Shown here: piece after piece, positions 1 through 8,000 of the stretch
How positions within the stretch are numbered: the first letter of the stretch is position 1
Layout: the number at the start of each line of letters is the position of its first letter
Assembly (NCBI GenBank): GCA_018398765.1
Contig: JAHBMJ010003462.1
Coordinates: 1-10,694 of the forward strand
Direction of reading: 5' to 3'
DNA: 10,694 nt
DNA from: Chromera velia
Lineage: Eukaryota; Sar; Chromeraceae
Notes under the pieces: generated by a model
The model's input: only the letters and a program-made list of their open reading frames with translations
What the model was told of the DNA's origin: nothing
Databases searched by the model: none
Program-made: the position numbers and the translations under genes

Positions 1-7
1 GACTTTC

Positions 8-823
8 TCAAAAACTTGCCGCATCTCCCTCTTCTTGTGAAAGCCTCCACTCAATGTCCGATGGATTTTGTGAGTCCTTGCTGTCCCATCCTCTTCTATG
101 CCCACGCGCCGGGCCCCTCCCTAAGGCTTCATCTTCCTCAGACCCGGAGCCCCCTCCATCGGCCCTGCGCCGCTGCAGTGGGTTGTAATAGTTAGGGACC
201 ATTGAGGGTTCTCTCACTTCTTCTTCTTCGGGAATGAGAACGCGTGCACGTGGTCGTCGCTCAGGCAGCTGGTCGGGGATCGGATCAGGAAGCCCCCGAC
301 GTCCTTTTCCTCTCCCAACACCTCTCCCTCTCCCTCTTTCCTCGAGCACAGAAGCACCACCTTGCGGCGGGGCTGCTACAGGATCGGCCGGAGGATGGTG
401 CTGGAAAGACGCTCTCACAAGAACACTCAGAGGCCGACCTTCTAGCCGACCTTCCTCATGCGGGGGTTCCGGGCCTCCAGAAGCACTGGAAGATGATGCC
501 GCAGCAACATCCACAGCCCCAACTTCAGGGGCATCCCTCTGACAGGCAGGCAAAGTTAACGGAAGATCAAAATTGAAGTCCTTATCGGAAGGAATAGGGG
601 GAGGACATCACTGAGGATCGATGAACTTCTCTCGCATACACTCCCACAAAGACGGGCAGGCATCTCTCAGAGCATTTGCAGCGAGCTCAGTATCAGCTCC
701 TGCCTTTGTGGTCAGCAGGTGATACACGAGAAACGCTGTGAAGACTCTGTGCTGATAAAGTTTCACTGTGTTTTTGCCGAAGGCTTGTGAGTCACCTCCA
801 CGACCCCGACAAAAACAACCCAT
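8..823 (-). CDS. Hypothetical protein frame interrupted by one in-frame TGA
   Basis: I do not recognise this protein. On the minus strand one frame is open from 883 to 11, apart from a single TGA at 610-608; it ends at TGA 10-8. The first ATG is at 823. The upstream part (823-611) reads like a folded protein, with an aliphatic helix-like stretch around VFTAFLVYHLLTTKAG and then LWECMREKFIDPQ just before the TGA. The frame continues directly as CPPPIPSDKDFNFDLP and then becomes low complexity: Ser/Ala/Pro/Gly-rich, an Arg-Gly run near RGRGRGVGRGKGRRG, and acidic patches. A basic RG-rich tail could suggest nucleic-acid binding or a Gag-like retroelement protein, but no diagnostic motif is visible. 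The TGA may be a true stop, a decay mutation, a selenocysteine codon (a Cys follows immediately), or removed by an intron I could not place in frame. It may also be a fragment of a longer gene running off the window. Confidence 0.35.
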
Positions 824-883
824 TTCTGACGTCAAAACGCCCAAACGAACATAGAAACCGCACTCCACTACTACAAAGATTGG

Positions 884-1460
884 CTATTGCAAGTGGCTTT
901 CACTTCACTGAGCGACATTGGTGTTCTTTCATACCCATTCGGTCTCAAAACCGACGGGTAGAGGACTTTCTGGTTGGAGACGGTTGGAGACGGACTTTGA
1001 CACCCTGGATCTCGGAGGAGACGTCACCCCCGGCATCCATACTCCGGCAAGTTTATAGGCCCGATGGGTCCTACAAATGGTGCGGAGCGCTACGAATTAG
1101 TCGGCCGGGGTGATGATCTCGCTCTGAGGCGCGCGACAAAATCTATGACCGTGCGGCGCGGCCCCGCCGACCCCTGTGATCGTCCGTATACCGCGAATTC
1201 CATGCACTTATACACCTATTTTCACTCCTCAGTCGTTGGCCGCATACCCTTTTGACCAGGCAAACTGACCTTCTCAGTTAGTACAGTTAGGCCGCTGCAA
1301 GTATGGCGGGCTCATGCTTTGGAGAGGAGGGAGAGCAAAGCCCAGATTGAAGAATTTCTCCATCCCTGTTCTTCTCTCACTGTCGATCTTTTGCCGTCTC
1401 CTTTCCTCTGCTGTGAAGATAGGAACGCGAAGCGACCCTGCTTCATCGGACGATTTCGAG
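884..1460. promoter_or_regulatory. Spacer and probable divergent promoter upstream of LPOR
   Basis: This stretch lies between the minus-strand hypothetical frame and the LPOR start. Plus-strand frames at 787-1113 and 1064-1255 show no recognisable motif and are not called. A perfect 10-bp tandem duplication (GGTTGGAGAC, 972-991) is present. The LPOR frame is open further upstream, to an ATG at 1314. No clear TATA box or other core element can be assigned, so the regulatory role is inferred only from the head-to-head layout. Confidence 0.3.
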
Positions 1461-2807
1461 ATGAGGTTGCTGACAATGCACACTTCGATGAAGCTCCTGC
1501 TGTTGGTCCCACTAACCCTGTGGGAAACCACCCAGGGTTTCGTCCGTCTCCCCCCGTCTCCCCGTCTCCTCCTCAGTACCTCGCATGCTGGAGGGAGACA
1601 GCTCCTCCGCACCAGTCGCACAATGCGCATGGCAGCCGAACCATCGGACCGCAGTAGAAGCAGAAGAAATATCATCTTTGAATCCTCTAAGGCTGTTCCG
1701 CTCTCTGTGGTGGGTGTGGAGACGGCAATGAGACTTTCAACCCCCCCCACTGCCATGGCAGAGGGAGACGTGAAGGTCGAGCGGGTGGTGTCAGAGACGG
1801 ACCTGGTGGCACACCTGGCCAGTGCACCCCGGCGTTCTGTCGTGGTCACGGGGTCCAATTCCGGGGTGGGGTTTGAAGGTGCGAAGCTGCTCGCTGCAGC
1901 AGGTCACCGGGTGGTGTGCGCATGCAGAAACTCCGAAAAGGCCCAAAAAGCCGCAGACCTGTGCAACGAGTATGCAGCTGCTTCCACCACCACCGGTGTC
2001 CGTGCAGGGGGTGAGGCGATTGGAATGGTCTGTGATCTGGCAGACCTGACCAGCGTCAGGAAGTTTGCTGCCGAGCTAAAAAATGCCCGCACTCCCCTGG
2101 ACACTCTGTGTCTGAATGCCGGGCTGGCCATGAATACAGCCGACACTGCTCCTCAGCGCACCCGGGATGGTTTCGAGCTGACGATTGGGACCAACCATTT
2201 AGGGCATTTTCTTCTGGCCAATTTGTTGAAAGACGCCCTTGCCAAGGCAGAGAAACCCAGGGTAGTGGTTACTGCCTCACCAGTCCACGATCCTAACAGT
2301 GGGGGAGGGAACGTGGGGTCAAAGGCGACACTCGGGGACCTGTCTGGTCTCAAGGCAGGTCCCGACTTCAGCATGATAGACGGTGGGGTTTATGATGCAG
2401 ACAAAGCCTACAAGGACAGCAAGCTGTGCAACATGCTGTTCACTGCCGAGGCCTCTCGCCGATTTCAAAAATTGCCCAGCGGTGGGAATGCCATTTCCGT
2501 CAATGCCTTCTCCCCGGGTTTGATTCCGAACCCCCAGGGATTCTTCAGATACCAGAATCAGGCGTTTGCGAATATTTTCAACGTCATTTCTGGGACTGTG
2601 GGTGTCACGGAAACCCCCCGCTTTGGAGGTGAGTGCCTTGCTTATATGGCTGTAGATGAGGCTCTTGATGGTGTCATCAATGGATGGTATGACACTTATC
2701 CGGCTGGGAAACACCAGCTGGCGGTTCACGCACCATCGATCGAAGCTCAGGATTTGGAGAAACAAAAGTTGTTGTGGGAGCTGAGCGAGAAGGTGGTTGG
2801 CATTTGA
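1461..2807 (+). CDS. Plastid light-dependent protochlorophyllide oxidoreductase-like protein (LPOR family, SDR)
   Basis: LPOR enzymes reduce protochlorophyllide to chlorophyllide with NADPH and light in the plastid. From the ATG at 1461 the protein has 448 residues and no intron. Residues 1-27 resemble a signal peptide (MKLLLLVPLTLW core) followed by GF and an Arg/Ser-rich transit-like stretch, the bipartite presequence usual for complex plastids; this is why I prefer 1461 over the upstream ATG at 1314 (49 extra residues). ATGs at 1476 and 1488 are also possible. The SDR core shows TGSNSGVG (130-137, NADP binding), LNAG (219-221), a conserved Ser (about 273), GDLSGLK, MIDGG and YKDSK (Tyr317, Lys321) followed by LCNML, all LPOR hallmarks, and the C-terminus LLWELSEKVVGI matches the family. 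The oddity is that the family YPGC motif reads SPGL at 351-354, so the Cys226-equivalent is Leu354. It may therefore be a divergent paralogue. Stop is TGA. Confidence 0.92.
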   Translation: MRLLTMHTSMKLLLLVPLTLWETTQGFVRLPPSPRLLLSTSHAGGRQLLRTSRTMRMAAEPSDRSRSRRNIIFESSKAVPLSVVGVETAMRLSTPPTAMAEGDVKVERVVSETDLVAHLASAPRRSVVVTGSNSGVGFEGAKLLAAAGHRVVCACRNSEKAQKAADLCNEYAAASTTTGVRAGGEAIGMVCDLADLTSVRKFAAELKNARTPLDTLCLNAGLAMNTADTAPQRTRDGFELTIGTNHLGHFLLANLLKDALAKAEKPRVVVTASPVHDPNSGGGNVGSKATLGDLSGLKAGPDFSMIDGGVYDADKAYKDSKLCNMLFTAEASRRFQKLPSGGNAISVNAFSPGLIPNPQGFFRYQNQAFANIFNVISGTVGVTETPRFGGECLAYMAVDEALDGVINGWYDTYPAGKHQLAVHAPSIEAQDLEKQKLLWELSEKVVGI

Positions 2808-4016
2808 ATTGAGGTCCTCATTCGGGCACGGGGCGTGCTACTGCCAGGGGGAGGCAACCTGCATGTCCGGTCGATCCTTGGGTCGATCTGACTCTATTAA
2901 AAGCGCAACAAACCGCCTATAAAATTTGATGCACTGCATTCTAAACTGCATTTCACATCATGATGCCTTTTATCGTTTGTCCATTGCAAGCATCCAGTCA
3001 GAGGGCCAGTTTCGTGCTAGGATTCGTGATGGTTCACGCAGTGATTCATTTCAAAGTTCAAGTTCTACTGTATGATCGACTTAAAAGTTTAAAGCTACGT
3101 CACATATAAAGCTGTTGCAGTTAGAAAAAAAAGGAAAAGGATTTTAAAAGTGTTTTTTCTGCTCATTTTTCTCCAGATTTTTTTATTTATTTTTGCTAGT
3201 ATTTCTGCTATTACATTTTCTAATTTCTTTTTTTCTGACATTTTATTTTAAGTGATTTCATACATCATTAATTGTGCCCTAGTTATACCCAAAACTAAGA
3301 AAACACCACGCTCAGTGGCACGCTGTTACCATCCACTTTTGACCGTTAACCCTTTTTCTAACAACTTTTTGTTATGACTCATGTGCTATAGGTTGCCATT
3401 TGTCTGGTTGCAGAGACCCTAGGCTTAACCACAATTAAGTAAAGTAAGTAAGTAAGGTCATGCAGAAGCTAGTACATGTACAACTTAGATTTATAATTGA
3501 TTTTGAAATATATATATTATATACAGCTACAAGTTACTATAGACATGTTATTTTTTTTTAAGTCATGAAAGTTATACTTAGTGATTTTCTAGTTGATTTC
3601 CCGATAATTAATTAAGTACGACGCACATATCCTAGGTCTAGTCCTAGGTATTCAGGCAGAATCCTGGGCAGAATCTCATTAATTTCAATTTTAATTTTCA
3701 CGAAAAGGGTTTATACTAAGTGATCGTGAACGTTTTCCCATTCAAAAACGAAAAAAGTTTATAGATTGGTTGAAATAAAGTAAAAAAAAGTTTGATTATT
3801 AAAGCGATTATTATGAAGTACCGAAAGCATCGGTACCGAAAAATGAAACCATTTGAAACCATCCCCCCCTATTAGGGCCCCTAAAGCACCAAAGTACCGA
3901 AAGGCACTGTGATTAACAGCCCTGTATGGTCAATTGTGAAGTTTTAGCATCATCATCAGTCATACAGACGGACCTTTGAAGCAAGGATTTGTTTGGTCCC
4001 AGTTTTGCTCAATTAA
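2808..4016. other. AT-rich intergenic spacer
   Basis: After the LPOR stop the DNA turns strongly AT-rich with homopolymer T runs (about 3155-3240) and no credible reading frame. It probably includes the LPOR 3' UTR. It holds a 66-bp LINE 3'-end copy (3391-3456, listed separately), a TTATACTTAGTGAT/TTATACTAAGTGAT pair (3572-3585, 3711-3724), a CCTAGG pair (3631-3636, 3643-3648), a GGCAGAATC tandem pair (3655-3663, 3667-3675), and AGTACCGAAAG direct repeats (3818-3828, 3893-3903) with a small ACCGA/TCGGT hairpin (3820-3834). These look like old repeat debris. Confidence 0.6.
3391..3456 (+). repeat. Short copy of the LINE 3' end (hairpin plus GTAA-type tail)
   Basis: This 66-bp segment matches 9949-10018 almost base for base through the stem-loop (one 2-nt deletion and one substitution over about 52 bp), then has its own AAGT/GTAA-type repeat tail. 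The outer arms GGTTGCC (3391-3397) and GGC-TT-AACC (3422-3430) pair; the inner arms GTCTG (3402-3406) and CAGAGAC (3411-3417) pair with a bulge. Upstream similarity falls off quickly. It is either a severely 5'-truncated LINE insertion or the tail of a SINE that shares the LINE 3' end. Confidence 0.75.
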
Positions 4017-4047
4017 TTGAAATGTGACATTTTCCGATGTAGTGCAG

Positions 4048-4209
4048 GCGAGTACCAATTGCACAACCTGCATGGGGCATTGGGACCTGTCATTCCGAGA
4101 CTGCATGTCATCTTCGAACAATCGGTCCTACTGTCAATCAAGTCCGAGTCAGAGCTCCAACCTCAAACAGGACGATTGCCTGCTGCAATCCGTGTATGCG
4201 ACTGCATGA
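4048..4209 (+). CDS. Candidate orphan exon encoding a small Cys-rich segment
   Basis: Directly after an acceptor-like TGTAGTGCAG (ending 4047) one plus-strand frame encodes about 53 residues ending at TGA 4207-4209. It contains NCTTC, RDC, RSYC and DDC plus a Trp, a spacing reminiscent of small extracellular disulphide domains. No upstream exon or start can be found in the AT-rich DNA before it, and the minus strand has no comparable frame here. It could be a terminal exon of a gene with distant exons, a gene fragment, or chance. It is not obviously homologous to the neighbouring minus-strand Cys-rich protein. Confidence 0.2.
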   Translation, partial: ASTNCTTCMGHWDLSFRDCMSSSNNRSYCQSSPSQSSNLKQDDCLLQSVYATA

Positions 4210-4340
4210 ATTCCTCGTTTTCCCTCCACTCCTGAGGTCGAACCACTGTGATTCTTGCCCCAGCTGTCCTCCCCCCAGGCTCCACTTGCGCTGAAGCGAT
4301 TGGTGCTTGCATAGTGATATCGTGGCTCATCGAGAATCTG

Positions 4341-5330
4341 TCAGCCTGAACCTGAGCCGCAAGTCAGATTTTCGCCGCTGGCGTCGTCCTTGCAGCAGCA
4401 GAGATTCTGGTAGCCGGTGCAGTCCACCTCGCAGCTGGAGTTCACGCAAGTGGCACACGTTCCACCAGAACCGTTTGAAAGTGCTGCAGCGTCGCAGCTT
4501 TTAGGTGCTCCTCCAATGTAGACTGAGCACATCCCGTTCGACGGAAGGTACCCCGGCACAGCGCTAGTTGACAAGCCGTTGGTAACGAAAGTGCACAGAT
4601 CCGGTCGCGCATCGCAAAGCGCCTCCCCAAGGACCGCGTTCACCTGATCGTCCGTCCTGCAGTAGAAAAAGAAGAAATGTGAACACGCATAGATGCAACA
4701 CTGCATCGTGCTGAACAAGAACGGACCCTAGCTTGTTCATAGAGCTGAATGGGCGTCTTACCTGGTTTCGAAGCCCGGACAGGCGTCGCAGAATTTGCTC
4801 ACCCGGATACAGGCGTCTGTGCACGACTCTAAAGGATCCGACAAGATCCAACTGCCGTCAGTGCAAGCTGTCGGACCTTCCTCGACCTTCGGGCAGGCTG
4901 TTACGTTCTGACAGACGGTGTTGCATGCGTCCCCCACAATGGTTGTATCATTGGTGTTGTTCAGACCTTCATCGCATTCCTCCTCCGGTGAGTTGATAAC
5001 ACCGTCACCGCAGTAGGTGCAATCACTGCGACAGTCGTTGCCCCATGGTTGGCCTTGGGTGAAGATAGGAGTCCGAGGCTTGGAAGGGTCGAAAGGCTCG
5101 CACGTTTCGTCCCCCGCTACAATGCCGTCACCGCACTTTCCCTTCACCTTTTCGACCTTACCACCTTTCTCCTGCTTTCCTGAGAAAAGATCCTCCAGAT
5201 CAAAACCCTTCAGGCCTCCTTTCAGGGCATCCTCGAGCCCTTTTGTAAAGTCAGCGCCCTTCAGATCGACCACCCCAGCGACCCCCCCGACAACAGTCAG
5301 GAAAACGAAAGCGCGGGTACCAAGACCCAT
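4341..5330 (-). CDS. Secreted Cys-rich protein with CGDG (DUF4215/myxobacterial-type) repeats, two exons
   Basis: The spliced product has 294 residues: exon 1 5330-4762, intron 4761-4657 (105 nt, GTAAGA...CTGCAG, phase 2), exon 2 4656-4341, stop TGA. The intron is supported by canonical ends and by joining two Cys-rich frames in phase through a split Arg190 codon. I start at ATG 5330 because it opens a signal peptide (RAFVFLTVVGGVAGVV, residues 6-21); the frame runs upstream to 5453. A Gly/Lys-rich linker follows, then two repeats starting CGDGIVAGDETC (66-77) and CGDGVINSPEEECDEG (107-122), the pattern of extracellular disulphide repeats common in protists and myxobacteria. About 26 Cys in total, several N-glycosylation sequons (for example NNTND), a CCC triplet near the C-terminus, and no membrane anchor. 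Likely secreted or wall/surface-associated; ligand and exact function unknown. A GT (TCAG/GTTCAG) just before the stop leaves a further exon possible. Confidence 0.8.
4657..4761 (-). other. Intron of the Cys-rich gene
   Basis: A spliceosomal GT-AG intron of 105 nt: donor CAG/GTAAGA, acceptor preceded by a T-rich run (TTTTTCTACTGCAG/GA). Translation through it gives an immediate TAA at 4760-4758. It is the best-supported intron in the window and shows that the genome uses standard splice signals. Confidence 0.8.
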
Positions 5331-5956
5331 CTTCAGTCTCACAGGAGTTTCTGGGAAGTTGCGAGTACGCAGGGCAGTCCCGTATATTAATACCTTCAGC
5401 GGTTCGGCGATGCGGAGTGGACTGCAGATCGCGGTGACTAACTCAAGTCTCAAGCACTAAGCTCAGAGTTCAATCTCAGTACGTGCACGTGGCCTTCACT
5501 GCGTGACTGACCTTTGTAAACTGTGCCAGTCTGACACATGCGGCAGCGCCATGGCGGCGCCCAATCTGCGGCCCAAAGTGGCGCGCTCGCGCATGCAGAT
5601 CCGTTCAGAATGTTCAGACTGACAAGCTGATTTGTGTGAAACGTCGGAAAAAGATCGCTGGGCAGCTTCCCTTAGTTCCCCTTGTCAGTTCAAGGAATGC
5701 AGCTTTCTTGTATCGATCTACATCTAAAATAGCTGTGTGCACTGTGTGAGCATGGCTTTCTCCACCCTGTGACGCTTCGCAAAGTCGGTCTGTTGCATGA
5801 CGGGGCAGACACAACATTTCCTTTTTCTGGACGTCACAATAATGTATATATCAGTGAGTGTTGACCCACCATCCTTATCTCAGCAAAGACTGGGGGGCAC
5901 AAACATCTCGAGAGGCAGGCCGTCACTGAGTCTTCAGTGGGCCCTTTCCACGCAAA
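5331..5956. promoter_or_regulatory. Divergent promoter region between the Cys-rich gene and Bin3
   Basis: About 626 bp separate two start codons that point away from each other, so this segment should hold both 5' UTRs and core promoters. A GC-rich part (5538-5600) carries the palindrome CGCCATGGCG (5547-5556), ATCTGC/GCAGAT arms (5564-5569, 5595-5600), and is framed by CAGTCTGA (5527-5534) and its inverse TCAGACTG (5614-5621). An AT-rich stretch at 5381-5392 lies about 50 bp before the minus-strand start and could serve as a core element. No coding potential is seen. Confidence 0.45.
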
Positions 5957-6961
5957 ATGACAGAGAACGTTGTTGCAGGACCAGTCTGGGATGCGTATCG
6001 AAAAAATGAACTTTTCTCCCACGGCAATTACCAGCAGTATTACGGATTTCGACACCTGACAGAGAGGGCCAAAGAGCTGGACCCTCGTCTTCGTCTTTTG
6101 ACTTCCAAAGATCCCCATTTCTTCCGTCATAAATCTGTTCTCGATATCGGTTGCAACAACGGCGAGGTTTCTCTTATGGTCACTCATCAGCTTGGTGCAA
6201 GTCATGTTGAGGCAATGGACATCGACAGTTCCTTCATTTCCGAAGCCAACGCCACGCTGACCAATCTCCAGAGCACACACCATCCCAGTGCCTCTGGTCC
6301 AACCACCTTATCCTTCCCCTGGAACATCACGTTTGTTGCAGAGGATTTTATGACCAGGTCCTCAAAACGCTGGGACAGGGTTTGTGCTTCGGAGGAGTTA
6401 CAGCAGAACATTCAGTACTCTGATAGGAACCTCGAAGAGTAAAACACCCATGCCAGGGGCAGGAAGAGGAAGGGAATGGAACCGAATACAGAGACTCACC
6501 CAACAGCAGCTGCCCACGGCGGGTTCTATGACGTCATCCTTCTCCTGTCAGTCACGAAGTGGGTACACCTCCACCACGGTGACGACGGTATCACTGCGCT
6601 TTTCGAGAAGTGCCATCGCCTGCTGAGACCTGGGGGTGTGCTGGTTGTGGAGCCACAGAAATGGAAATGTTACGGTTCAGCCTGGGGGCTGATGACAACG
6701 AGGATGCGAGACTGCTACAGAAGTATTCGGCTGAAGCCCAAGGACTTCGTCAAGCATCTGACCAATGAGAGGAAATTCCGTTTGATGCACACCATCGAGA
6801 CGAGCAAGACAAGGGAGGTTGCCAAGGTTCCCAAAGACTTCCGTAGGCAGATCCACGTGCTACGAGGAGGAGAGCGTCAGGCAGGTTGGGATCAAATTCC
6901 ACCCAGTACAGTCTTCGTCTCTCAGACTGCCACTGTCCTCACGTGGGGCAGCGCTTTCTAA
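5957..6961 (+). CDS. Bin3/MePCE-type SAM-dependent RNA methyltransferase (interrupted by TAA at 6440 or by an intron)
   Basis: The Bin3 family transfers methyl groups from SAM to the 5' gamma- or mono-phosphate of small RNAs (animal MePCE caps 7SK RNA). ATG 5957 is followed by the family signature FSHGNYQQYYGFR (20-32), SAM motif I VLDIGCNNG (61-69), acidic motif MDIDSSF (87-93), then, after the interruption, LSVTKWVHLHHGDDG, LLRPGGVLVVEPQKW and LKPKDFVKHLT, which together are diagnostic. The two halves are in the same frame, separated only by TAA 6440-6442 within a hydrophilic linker of about 55 codons between the FVAEDF strand and YDVILLLS. Either an intron with length divisible by three removes it (donor-like GTTACA at 6397 or GTGCTT at 6384; acceptor-like CAG at 6462 or 6491; none convincing), or the gene is broken. 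All catalytic-domain motifs are intact. Stop TAA 6959-6961. Confidence 0.82.
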
Positions 6962-6982
6962 GGGAGGGCGAAGAGGCTGAGG

Positions 6983-7330
6983 ATGGATGCTCCCACGAAC
7001 CCGAACCCACTGTCAGACTACCAGCGATCGATCACACAGCACCTTGTCCCTCTGGGAGGTCGTGTGACTCCGACAGAGGCCTCCCCGGAAGTTCACGTTG
7101 GCGCTTCAGCAATGAGCGCTTTCGGCCCTTCCCGTGGACCATTTCCCTATCCCCCTCCCCCGCCCCCGCCCCCATCTCTCCTCATGCTGATTCCCATGTT
7201 CACTCTCCCAAACGGTGCACTCATGCCACCGCCCTTGCCTCCTTCCTTTGGACCCTTCCCCCCGCCTTTCGCCTACCCTTCAACATTCTCAGCTCCCGGC
7301 AGAGGGTGGTTGGGGGGCCCCACCTCTTGA
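6983..7330 (+). CDS. Proline-rich frame, possible C-terminal extension of Bin3
   Basis: An ATG-initiated frame of 115 codons starts 21 nt after the Bin3 stop and lies in the same frame, with no other stop from 6443 to TGA 7328-7330 except TAA 6959. It is Pro/Phe/Gly-rich, with a run of eight Pro encoded by 7151-7173 and further PPPLPPSFGPFPPPFAYP segments, as in disordered, SH3/WW-binding or RNA-granule tails. The Bin3 homology ends near FRRQIHVL, so a spliced or readthrough Pro-rich tail is possible; it could equally be 3' UTR that happens to be open. I see no independent promoter. Confidence 0.35.
   Translation: MDAPTNPNPLSDYQRSITQHLVPLGGRVTPTEASPEVHVGASAMSAFGPSRGPFPYPPPPPPPPSLLMLIPMFTLPNGALMPPPLPPSFGPFPPPFAYPSTFSAPGRGWLGGPTS
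7151..7173 (-). other. Potential G-quadruplex on the minus strand
   Basis: Four C5 tracts separated by single bases (T, G, G) on the plus strand give four G5 tracts with 1-nt loops on the minus strand, an ideal G-quadruplex pattern (i-motif on the plus strand). It encodes the oligoproline run of the Pro-rich frame. Confidence 0.55.
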
Positions 7331-8000
7331 CTGGAAGGTTGGTGACTGGTAGTCTCTTTATGGGTACATGTGTGGATCGGGATCTGCAGAATATCTGCAG
7401 GCAGGGGTGCGTGGTGGCATTGTCAGCACACGGTTGTGTAGCCCAATCAGGGCTGTCATGATCGATCTCGAATGAATAGATCGGCTGCAAAGTCAGCGTT
7501 CGTGCGTGCGTGACTTCGATGTTATGCCGTCAGCGGATGCTCCGGTCTGCCGATTGAGGTGCTGCATGGCCCGGGTATGTGGAGGAAAAATGATGGAATG
7601 GGGAGGAGTCTTGTTGCAATGGTTGGTTGGTTCATGCGCTGGTTGGAGTGGTGGTGGGTATACATGGGGTAGGGCTGGGATTGTGCTGGTGGTGGGAGGC
7701 ATGAATGCATGGGAGTGGTGCGTTGGCGGAACAGAGAAGGGTCAGTGAGGGGTGTGTACAGACAGACACCAAGGGAGTTCGTTTGTTGTGTCAATTTACG
7801 GGCATCAAAGAGACAGAGAGGCTCTGCTGCAAGTAGCGGGGGGTACTTACGGCACGGATTGAGAAGAGAATATGCGGTGGAAAACTGAAAAAGAAAGACC
7901 TCTCATGGGCGGGTACACGGAGATCAGATGATTCAGATCGCGTTTCATGTATATAATATATTACCTCCCTGGCGGTGGCTAACTTCCGATTGGCAGGCTG
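7331..8000. other. Non-coding stretch, G-rich on the plus strand
   Basis: No convincing coding frame was found on either strand; frames that exist are low-complexity shadows. The 7610-7735 portion is strikingly G/T-rich on the plus strand (GGTTGGTTGGTT at 7621-7632, repeated GGTGG/GGG runs), and 7656-7679 fits the G3+ N1-7 quadruplex rule with loops of 7, 2 and 2. It probably covers the 3' UTR and downstream region of Bin3. Confidence 0.5.

Noticed and set aside
539-611. 73-nt intron removing the TGA at 608-610
   Set aside because: The acceptor TGCCTGTCAG looks good, but joining to the only nearby donor shifts the frame and meets a stop soon after.
827-834. TGACGTCA as a CRE/bZIP site
   Set aside because: The same octamer occurs at 6529-6536 inside Bin3 codons, so a chance occurrence is likely; no supporting context.
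1108-1130. C/D-box snoRNA (GTGATGA ... CTGA)
   Set aside because: The two boxes are only about 7 nt apart and there is no terminal stem or guide-sized spacing.
1314-1460. LPOR start at the upstream ATG (49 extra residues)
   Set aside because: Starting at 1461 gives a compact signal peptide plus GF transit start; the upstream extension would put a second apolar stretch before it. It remains possible and is noted in the gene entry.
5834-6283. Minus-strand 149-codon frame
   Set aside because: It lies antisense to the well-supported Bin3 exon and has no recognisable motif.
7506-7748. Plus-strand 80-codon frame rich in Gly/Trp/Val
   Set aside because: It reflects the G/T-rich composition, has no motif and is not supported by neighbours.
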